Below, one piece after another: positions 1 to 4,626 of a stretch of 7,820 nucleotides of DNA (position 1 is its first letter; every line of letters starts with the position of its first letter). The notes beneath the pieces are model-generated. The model had not been told where the DNA came from. It was given only the letters and a program-made list of their open reading frames with translations, and ran no database searches. The DNA comes from Planctomycetota bacterium (GTDB lineage Bacteria; Planctomycetota; Phycisphaerae; WQYP01), in assembly GCA_021828925.1 (NCBI GenBank), contig JAJZCT010000141.1, positions 1-7,820 of the forward strand, given 5' to 3'. The translations under genes and the position numbers were made by a program.

Positions 1-285
1 AGACCCTTCCCGGTCCAAATCTGTTGCCAGATATACTTCATCCACCGATCGCACGATGGATTTCAATTCGCTGACAAGTTTTTTGCGGCTGGAAAGCACT
101 TCGTATGTCGGTTCAAATTCCTTTTCTATATCCACGCCGATGCCCTTCTCAGGCAAGTCGCGGACATGCCCCATCGAGGCTTTGACCGTGTAGGCCGAAC
201 CAAGGTATTTGTTAATCGTTTTGGCCTTAGCCGGCGATTCCACAATCACCAGAGCCATGCCGCTTTTTTTAATTACTTTTGCCAC
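1..285 (-). CDS. topA: DNA topoisomerase I (type IA), N-terminal part, cut by left edge
   Basis: Type IA topoisomerase that relaxes negatively supercoiled DNA through a transient 5'-phosphotyrosine link. Reading the minus strand gives 95 codons of the TOPRIM domain. The opening [19 protein letters not shown] (residues 11-29) is the family signature, and E16 matches the catalytic glutamate of the E. coli enzyme. GHVRDLP follows at 39-45. The metal-binding TDLDREG (88-94) supplies D89, D91 and E93. The next residue, at the window edge, is Ser where the family normally has Glu (DREGE). The active-site tyrosine and the C-terminal zinc domains lie outside the window. I chose GTG at 285, giving MAKVIKKSG before the core, because lysine-rich N-terminal extensions are common in this family; neither this start nor ATG at 258 has a strong Shine-Dalgarno. 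A stop at 349-351 limits any upstream extension. Identity is sure; the exact start is not. Confidence 0.93.
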   Translation of the reverse strand, partial: MAKVIKKSGMALVIVESPAKAKTINKYLGSAYTVKASMGHVRDLPEKGIGVDIEKEFEPTYEVLSSRKKLVSELKSIVRSVDEVYLATDLDREGS

Positions 286-361
286 CCGTCGTTTCCAATC
301 CTTAAAAGTTACTTTGCCATTCAGGCGTTCGTCGCTTCCCGAATTTTTCTACTCCCGTCTT

Positions 362-381
362 GCGGATTATTTCCAATCCGC
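362..381 (-). promoter_or_regulatory. Perfect 7-bp hairpin in the topA leader
   Basis: GCGGATT and AATCCGC are exact inverted copies separated by six bases, about 77 nt upstream of the proposed topA start. On the minus strand it reads GCGGATTGGAAATAATCCGC. It could be an RNA hairpin in the leader or a protein-binding dyad. No U-run follows, so it is not a canonical terminator. Confidence 0.4.
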
Positions 382-440
382 TCAGCTATCCCACCGTGCA
401 ACTTCGGCTCTCCGAGGGCTTTGCGTCCAATATTTATCAC
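380..440 (-). promoter_or_regulatory. GEMM (c-di-GMP-I riboswitch)-like fragment, weak
   Basis: On the minus strand GGACGCAAAGCC (428-417) is identical to the 3' side of the ligand-binding core of c-di-GMP-I aptamers as I remember it. It is followed by a small hairpin (TCGG/CCGA, 404-415) and by GATAGCTGAGC (390-380), which loosely resembles the tetraloop-receptor strand. However, the hairpin that should lie directly 5' of GGACGC, and the GGCAAACC strand before it, are not visible. It may be a degenerate aptamer, a variant class or chance. Confidence 0.2.
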
Positions 441-781
441 AAGCTGCTATAAAAAAGCAAATTAATTCGCAATCACAAATTCGCTTTTTCCTTGGCTTGT
501 GCCCCATTTCCGTGCATTATTTTAGTGCGCAAAGGATGGGCAGACAACCCCTTACAACTCGATTTCAAGATGGCAATCAGCGGGTTTCCACCTTCGGCAG
601 GCCATCTTCACCCATTTCCTGCCGTATCAAAACATAACATTATCACCGCCGGTCCACAATATGTTGCGTCCCAGCTATGTCGAAGCTACCGGCATAACGG
701 GGATGGGTCTTTTATAGGAAGTTCAATACTGTCAGAAAAAAACAAACTTTTGGCATCTATTTTGCTGTGAATTATGCCGAT

Positions 782-809
782 GTGAAAAAAGGTTTGGTTT
801 TTTTTACAC
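782..809 (+). repeat. Imperfect inverted repeat with A/T tracts upstream of isochorismatase-like gene
   Basis: GTGAAAAAA (782-790) and TTTTTACAC (801-809) are inverted with 8 of 9 positions matching, around a 10-nt centre. The right arm overlaps the candidate -35 box at 803-808. It could be a bent, UP-like element or a repressor site. A terminator role is unlikely because no gene reads into it. Confidence 0.3.
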
Positions 810-834
810 CGACGCGCATTAACGTGCGTATAGT
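803..834 (+). promoter_or_regulatory. Promoter candidate with long spacer and internal dyad (MerR-like layout)
   Basis: TTTACA (803-808) and TATAGT (829-834) each match the sigma-70 consensus at five of six positions but are 20 bp apart, too far for efficient unassisted use. The spacer holds the imperfect palindrome ACGCGCATTAACGTGCGT (812-829, 14 of 18 positions symmetric). A long spacer with a central dyad is the known layout of promoters activated by MerR-family regulators, which untwist the spacer. No MerR gene is in the window, so the regulator is inference. Confidence 0.35.
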
Positions 835-854
835 TCAGTAGAGACGCGACACCG

Positions 855-876
855 GCCCGTGTATCGGGCAAGGAGG
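855..876 (+). promoter_or_regulatory. Leader hairpin abutting a strong Shine-Dalgarno
   Basis: GCCCG (855-859) and CGGGC (865-869) form a 5-bp stem with a 5-nt loop, directly followed by AAGGAGG (870-876), the strongest ribosome site in the window. Four bases separate it from the ATG at 881. The stem does not cover the Shine-Dalgarno, so it may hold it open or protect the transcript. This site fixes the start of the downstream gene. Confidence 0.6.
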
Positions 877-880
877 TTTT

Positions 881-1621
881 ATGAATGGTCCTCATGGCCC
901 CGCAATTTTGGATTTGAACACACAGGGGGACTTGCTAAGCCCCAATGGGCTGTACCGCCTGCAGGATTCAGAGGCCGTTGCCTCTAACATCAAACGCTTA
1001 TTTGGTTTTCTGCGCTCAATACGTTGTGCAGTGGTCAGCACCCGGCTCCATCATACTATTATGCCAGACCGCACTGCCCCGCATTGCGTCTGCACGCCCG
1101 GAAACCCCGGCTATAACAAGCTTTCTTTTACCTTGCTGCCGCAGCGCGTTGAAATGCCGGTTGACTGCGGCACGGATCTGCCTGTGCAGACTTTTCAGGA
1201 TGCGCAACAATATATTTTCGATCTACCCGATCCCAATCCCTTTGATTCTCCCCGACTTGATCGACTGTTATCAGAAACCCAGACCAATACGTGGCTCATC
1301 ATCGGCGGCCCGCTGGAATCTTCCGTGCGCATGGCCGTGATGGGACTTTTACAGCGCCGCAAACAGGTTGCAATTGTCAAGGATTGCATGGGCCAGCGTG
1401 ATCCCTATGAAGCCGAGATGGCCATGCGGCAGGTGGAAAGCAAAAATATTCAGTGGCTCACCGTGGATGAAGTCATTGAACGCTGCAGCCGCAAGCCGGT
1501 AAGACGATCACGTCTCCTGGCGCGCGTGGCACATCGTCCACGCACGGCAAATGGTGCCGCCGCCGCAAGCTACCGCGGACGATCCAGAGCGGTTAGCAAT
1601 GCCTACCGCCTGCGCAATTAA
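881..1621 (+). CDS. Isochorismatase-fold (cysteine hydrolase-like) protein, probably catalytically dead, with basic tail
   Basis: 246 residues. Residues 7-200 follow the isochorismatase-like alpha/beta fold: strand one PAILDLNTQGDLL with D11 at the catalytic Asp position, IRCAVVSTRLHH (47-58), a central IFDLPDPNPFDSPRLDRLL block (112-130), the WLIIGGPLESSV turn (138-149), then KQVAIVKDCMG (161-171). Family members normally use an Asp-Lys-Cys triad. In my hand alignment the Lys position is L115 and the nucleophilic Cys position is S148, so only the Asp remains. The family covers isochorismate lyases, nicotinamidases and related amidohydrolases; which branch this came from cannot be told. Residues 204-246 form a low-complexity tail rich in Arg and Ala with no recognisable domain, possibly nucleic-acid or membrane-surface binding. 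The gene appears monocistronic and is convergent with the next gene. The start is secured by AAGGAGG at 870-876. Fold assignment is fairly sure; loss of activity is inferred. Confidence 0.75.
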   Translation: MNGPHGPAILDLNTQGDLLSPNGLYRLQDSEAVASNIKRLFGFLRSIRCAVVSTRLHHTIMPDRTAPHCVCTPGNPGYNKLSFTLLPQRVEMPVDCGTDLPVQTFQDAQQYIFDLPDPNPFDSPRLDRLLSETQTNTWLIIGGPLESSVRMAVMGLLQRRKQVAIVKDCMGQRDPYEAEMAMRQVESKNIQWLTVDEVIERCSRKPVRRSRLLARVAHRPRTANGAAAASYRGRSRAVSNAYRLRN

Positions 1622-1637
1622 TCCGAAAAAAACGGAT
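1621..1637. terminator. Weak hairpin between convergent genes
   Basis: ATCCG (1621-1625) and CGGAT (1633-1637) flank a run of seven A, in the 43-bp gap between convergent stop codons. A shared terminator is expected here, but the A/T run lies in the loop rather than after the stem, so neither strand shows a textbook intrinsic terminator. Confidence 0.25.
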
Positions 1638-1664
1638 AAAGCCAAGGAGCTACAGCATATCCTG

Positions 1665-2513
1665 TCAGGGTGAAATCAATACCAGGGCATTGCCCGAGGG
1701 ATCGTGCAATGCCAATGTGGAATCGCTGCGTTCTATCGGTATGTTTTCGCGCTTTACAGCGGCTTCAATACGATTCCACAGTTGCCTGTCCGGCACTGTA
1801 ATAACCACATGGCTTAATCCTTGCGATCCCGGGGGTGCCGGCGGGCGACCCAGACTTTCCCAAGTATTGATCCCGATATGATGATGATATCCCTGATACG
1901 AGAGAAATCCGGCTGCCTGTCCAAAACGTAACTGCAGGTCCATGGCCAGAATGTCTCGATAAAATATTTCAGCCGCGGCCAAATCAGACACACGTAAATG
2001 CACATGTCCCAAAATTGTCCCCGCCGGCAGCCCCGGCCCAAGCGTCTCGTGCGGCGCAGGCTCAGCCAACAGACCGGTGAAATCCAGGGGATTGCTGGCC
2101 ATGGACAATTGTCCGTTCGCCCGCGGCCACTGATGCTCCGGGCGGTCTCGATATATCTCTATGCCGTTACCTTCCGGATCGGCCAGATATAGCGCCTCAC
2201 TAACCAGATGATCCGCGGCCCCCTGCAGTGGCACACCGGTTTGCATGAGATGGCGCAAGTGCGTGGCCAGGGCAGTACGCGATGGCAGCAGAATCGCGAA
2301 ATGATATAAACCCGTTGCCCGGCCCGCGGGCTTGGCCTGTGGATTTTCCTTGAGTATCAGTAAGGGCGAACCGTCTGCCGCCAGTACGGCGGTATTCCCT
2401 GCATGTGACAGAAGTTTTAATCCAATGCTGCGCTGATAGAATTCCAGCATTGGCGCAAGATTCCGCACCGTAAGAACAACCGGCCCCATCACCGCTTTAT
2501 CACCAACCAACAT
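1665..2513 (-). CDS. VOC-family protein, CatE-type two-domain glyoxalase/extradiol dioxygenase
   Basis: 282 residues with two tandem vicinal-oxygen-chelate domains: residues about 9-125 (GPVVLTVRNL to GIEIYRDRP) and about 165-280 (GHVHLRV to the C-terminus). The layout and motifs resemble Bacillus CatE/YfiE, annotated as catechol-2,3-dioxygenase: GLYHFAIL, SEALYLADPEGNGIEIY, GHVHLRVSDL and YHHHIGIN. The likely metal ligands are a His of GHVH (170 or 172), one of the triple His at 210-212, and probably E119 of the first domain, since the second domain ends NALVLIS without the usual Glu, as I recall for CatE itself. It probably acts in the cytoplasm on a catechol- or quinone-like substrate; the substrate cannot be read from sequence. 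I start at ATG 2513 because CAGGAGA (2518-2524) sits four bases upstream; ATG 2528 is in frame but has no ribosome site and would place that Shine-Dalgarno inside the gene. It has its own promoter and operator-like site. Confidence 0.85.
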   Translation of the reverse strand: MLVGDKAVMGPVVLTVRNLAPMLEFYQRSIGLKLLSHAGNTAVLAADGSPLLILKENPQAKPAGRATGLYHFAILLPSRTALATHLRHLMQTGVPLQGAADHLVSEALYLADPEGNGIEIYRDRPEHQWPRANGQLSMASNPLDFTGLLAEPAPHETLGPGLPAGTILGHVHLRVSDLAAAEIFYRDILAMDLQLRFGQAAGFLSYQGYHHHIGINTWESLGRPPAPPGSQGLSHVVITVPDRQLWNRIEAAVKRENIPIERSDSTLALHDPSGNALVLISP

Positions 2514-2531
2514 ACAATCTCCTGACATACA

Positions 2532-2545
2532 GTTTATACATAAAC
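2532..2545 (-). promoter_or_regulatory. Palindromic operator candidate at the VOC gene start site
   Basis: GTTTAT and ATAAAC form a perfect 6-2-6 inverted repeat, read as GTTTATGTATAAAC on minus. It lies just downstream of the -10 box, covering the expected first transcribed bases. A repressor bound there would block initiation. Genes of the catE type are often controlled by MarR-family quinone or electrophile sensors, so such a regulator is plausible, but none is encoded here. Confidence 0.45.
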
Positions 2546-2552
2546 CAAATAC

Positions 2553-2580
2553 ATCATAGGCGGCCGCTGCGGAGAATCAA
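2553..2580 (-). promoter_or_regulatory. Sigma-70-type promoter for the VOC gene
   Basis: On the minus strand TTGATT (2580-2575) and TATGAT (2558-2553) are separated by 16 bp, matching the consensus at four and five of six positions. Transcription should start near 2546, giving a leader of about 33 nt before ATG 2513. The next gene upstream ends at 2704, so the VOC gene need not depend on read-through. Confidence 0.5.
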
Positions 2581-2645
2581 ATGCAATAACGCCATGAAAG
2601 ACAGATTGCCTCAAGGCGGGAGGGTCCATCAGCAGCAACTGGTTT

Positions 2646-2676
2646 CGCCCAAACTACGGCGTAATAACAGTTGGCG
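2646..2676 (-). terminator. Possible transcript-end hairpin after the PEP-CTERM gene
   Basis: On minus, CGCCAACT (2676-2669) can pair with AGTTTGGGCG (2655-2646), with two bulged bases and a 13-nt loop, 28 bp after the stop codon of the protease-like gene. No U-run follows, so intrinsic termination is doubtful; it could be an end-protecting stem or a Rho-dependent end. The rest of 2577-2703 holds no credible gene. Confidence 0.25.
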
Positions 2677-2703
2677 CAGAAATGCATGGCAAATTTATCC
2701 GGC

Positions 2704-4410
2704 TTAAGCTTTACGGCTTTTTCGCCGCAGCAATGGCACGGCCAGGAATCCTAAAGCCAATAACAGCAGCGACGCGGGTTCCGGAACGGCCTGAAAATTA
2801 TAGGCCAACGCGTAGGAGTCCGTCGTGGTAGCCCAGGAGGCGGCTCCACCGTTGTCTAAAACTTCCAGGCGATACGTGCCCGGAAGCAGATTCAGCGTAA
2901 AAATCTGCTGCACGTTATCCACGGTACTGGCACTCGAAGCAATAAGGGAGCCTGCGGCGTTGTAAAGCATCAGATCCAGATTGTTGAGGGTTTCGTTGTA
3001 GGTAACCACGGAACTTCTTGAAACAAGTTGCTGCACCTGGGCATTCCACACCAGAGTGCTTGTAAGATCATACGCCTGACTGGCGTTGCTTAAATCAAAC
3101 GTGTAATTTGCTGTGTTGCTGGTCCCACTGCTGATGGATGAAAAATCCCATCCTTCTTTTTGCGCAATGGGCGTCGTTGATGCCGCCGTACGACCCGCCA
3201 GAACATTGGCATACGAATTAGCAAAATTCACAATGCCCGCACCATAGCGCGGGTCCAAGGGCGTTGTGGCGTTGGCTACCGGTGCCAAGTACGTATAAGT
3301 GCCATTGGTCACGGTATAATTATTGGTCCAGCCGGTGGGCTTTACCGCACCGTTAAGCAACAGGGCTTTAATCGTCCGTTCATCGGTTGCAGCCGTGGAA
3401 TATTGACTTTGACTCAAACCATCAGCGTTGGAATAGCCATCCGCAGCCGTGCCGGCCTGCACCATCGCAGCCGCAGCACCGGCCACAATCGGCGTGGTAT
3501 AGCTGGTAGCAGCACCGGACGCGACAATGTCCGGCTTGGATCGACCGTCATTGGTAGGCCCCAATCCTGTGGCAGTTGACGAATAGGGGTACGCACCAAC
3601 CGCGATGGAATTGTAAGCTGTCGCAGGCGGATTGATCTGGCTGGGAGTCGTAGTATACGTTGCCGATCCATCGCCGACGGCGGAGACAAAAATCGTGCCA
3701 TGCGTGTTGGTGAAATTATCGTAAGCGGCATTGACCGCCTTCACCCAGGTCGTGTAACTGGCGGCACTCACATTGTTCTTGCTGCTGGTCTGATCCGTAA
3801 AGCTCTGATTAATGACTTTAATATTTTGCAGACTCAGGGTTTGTAAGCCATTTTGTGCCGGGCTGGTGTAACTGATGTGTTGGGCGTTAAAATCAGCAGG
3901 TGCCGTGTTGGTAGCGCCGGTAATGCCCAGGAAATAGCCCTGAAAAGCCCCCGCGTCAATATTATCCACACTTGAAACGCCCCTGCCGTAACCGCTGGAA
4001 CCGTAAAAATTGGTTGCCACCGCATCGGCATGCGTGGATACGGAGTCGGAATAAGCGGTGGTGGTAGTGCCACTGGTAATGTTGTATGAATAGCCCGCGC
4101 TGGAAGAAACATATCCGTTGAAGTCCATGTAGGTAAACGGTGCCGAGGACGCAACGGAGGTATTGGAGGGCTGCACTTCAAATTGATCATTGGTTGTACC
4201 CGCGGATCCCTGCAATAGATTCGCCTCAACCTGCGCTACAGCCACGCCCGCACCATCAGGCAGCGTCGTGGTGGCATGTAATGCCACCGGCCACAACGCC
4301 GATGCGGAGATACAGGCCATGGAAGCCAGAAGAGTGCTGCGATTATTTCGCGTTTTTCCGGCGGCCGCGCCCGTTACAGTTTGCTGGTCTTTTTTATGGT
4401 TTAAAGTCAT
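2704..4410 (-). CDS. Secreted subtilase-like (S8-related) PEP-CTERM sorting-domain protein
   Basis: 568 residues. An N-region with KTRNNR (19-24) and a hydrophobic segment (26-44) form a signal peptide, likely cut after ALHA (46). Residues 51-400 follow the subtilisin fold: GVAVAQVEA (55-63) at the catalytic-Asp strand, STHADAVA (125-132) with H127 as catalytic His, FVSAVGDGS (241-249) at the oxyanion region, KPDIVASGAATSYTTPIVAG (292-311) with S303 as the nucleophile, and RYGAGIVNFANSY (388-400). Residues 430-540 look like a beta-sandwich of pre-peptidase C-terminal type (LNNLDLMLYNAAG, LLPGTYRLEVLDNG). The end is VPEPAS (542-547), a hydrophobic helix and RRKSRK, the PEP-CTERM signal recognised by an exosortase-type enzyme that must be encoded elsewhere. 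Departures: the Asp position is Q60, with E62 two residues on, and the oxyanion Asn is D247, so activity is uncertain. The start at 4410 is chosen because GGAG (4417-4420) lies six bases upstream; ATG 4422 is in frame but lacks a good site. Confidence 0.85.
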   Translation of the reverse strand: MTLNHKKDQQTVTGAAAGKTRNNRSTLLASMACISASALWPVALHATTTLPDGAGVAVAQVEANLLQGSAGTTNDQFEVQPSNTSVASSAPFTYMDFNGYVSSSAGYSYNITSGTTTTAYSDSVSTHADAVATNFYGSSGYGRGVSSVDNIDAGAFQGYFLGITGATNTAPADFNAQHISYTSPAQNGLQTLSLQNIKVINQSFTDQTSSKNNVSAASYTTWVKAVNAAYDNFTNTHGTIFVSAVGDGSATYTTTPSQINPPATAYNSIAVGAYPYSSTATGLGPTNDGRSKPDIVASGAATSYTTPIVAGAAAAMVQAGTAADGYSNADGLSQSQYSTAATDERTIKALLLNGAVKPTGWTNNYTVTNGTYTYLAPVANATTPLDPRYGAGIVNFANSYANVLAGRTAASTTPIAQKEGWDFSSISSGTSNTANYTFDLSNASQAYDLTSTLVWNAQVQQLVSRSSVVTYNETLNNLDLMLYNAAGSLIASSASTVDNVQQIFTLNLLPGTYRLEVLDNGGAASWATTTDSYALAYNFQAVPEPASLLLLALGFLAVPLLRRKSRKA

Positions 4411-4453
4411 CTGCATCTCCATCCAAAATATCCGCCATGGGATTTATGTTTCC

Positions 4454-4503
4454 CCTTGGCAGGGCCAATATCAAAAGGCTCACCACGAGGAAGGCCACCA
4501 AGG
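4454..4503 (-). promoter_or_regulatory. 5'-terminal stem-loop of the PEP-CTERM gene mRNA
   Basis: CCTTGG (4454-4459) plus GGCC (4463-4466) pair with GGCC (4493-4496) plus CCAAGG (4498-4503), a ten-pair stem with a small internal loop. The promoter at 4511-4539 predicts transcription start near 4505, so the stem would sit within a few bases of the 5' end of an mRNA with a roughly 95-nt leader. Stems at the very 5' end are known to protect mRNAs from decay, as in ompA. Confidence 0.5.
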
Positions 4504-4510
4504 ATTCCAA

Positions 4511-4539
4511 ATAATAATCCCGAATAACAGAACCGTCAA
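4511..4539 (-). promoter_or_regulatory. Strong sigma-70-type promoter for the PEP-CTERM gene
   Basis: On minus, TTGACG (4539-4534), a 17-bp spacer and TATTAT (4516-4511): five of six matches in each box with ideal spacing, and AT-rich DNA upstream. This is the best promoter in the window and suggests the secreted protein is made in quantity independently of shc upstream. Confidence 0.65.
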
Positions 4540-4572
4540 GTAAATTCGCAACTACGAATATACAATTTTCTA

Positions 4573-4612
4573 GAATAAAACGAAGCGCGACGCCGGGGCG
4601 CGTTTATGTCGC
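4573..4612 (-). terminator. Possible intrinsic terminator of shc
   Basis: Just after the shc stop, the minus strand can fold GC-rich stems in two alternative ways: GCGAC/GTCGC (4608-4612 with 4587-4591), or GCGC/GCGC (4598-4601 with 4585-4588). A U-rich tail, TTCGTTTTATTC, follows. It separates shc from the strong promoter of the next gene. Confidence 0.4.
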
Positions 4613-4626
4613 ACCACGTTGCCCGT

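Larger units (their letters stand above)
286..880. other. Intergenic region between divergent topA and isochorismatase-like gene
   Basis: About 600 bp with no convincing gene on either strand. The left half is the topA leader, read on minus: it holds a perfect hairpin (362-381), a GEMM-like fragment (380-440) and an AT-rich stretch (about 440-480) that could contain the topA promoter, although no -35/-10 pair with good spacing stands out. The middle (about 490-770) shows nothing I can assign. The right end (782-876) holds dyads, a promoter candidate and a hairpin leading to the Shine-Dalgarno of the plus-strand gene. Open frames in this stretch have no ribosome site and no recognisable domain. 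Confidence 0.7.

Noticed and set aside
567..608. Perfect 8-bp inverted repeat AAGATGGC/GCCATCTT with a 26-nt loop
   Set aside because: A match of this length and spacing is expected by chance within a region of this size; it does not touch a promoter or gene start.
209..637. Plus-strand open frames at 166-465, 209-637 and 492-770
   Set aside because: They run antisense to topA or through its leader, have no Shine-Dalgarno and translate to compositionally odd peptides with no domain.
664..671. Second minus-strand GGACGCAA as evidence of a tandem aptamer
   Set aside because: An 8-mer recurring within 600 bp is unremarkable, and none of the surrounding aptamer strands is present.
686..895. 69-codon minus-strand frame overlapping the isochorismatase-like start
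   Set aside because: No ribosome site, no recognisable motif, and it would overlap the strong Shine-Dalgarno and start of the plus-strand gene.
2577..2687. 36-codon minus-strand frame beginning MHFCANCYYAVVW, between the PEP-CTERM and VOC genes
   Set aside because: The CxxC pair looks like a tiny metal-binding protein, but no Shine-Dalgarno precedes it and its end overlaps the VOC promoter. Worth revisiting only if conserved in relatives.
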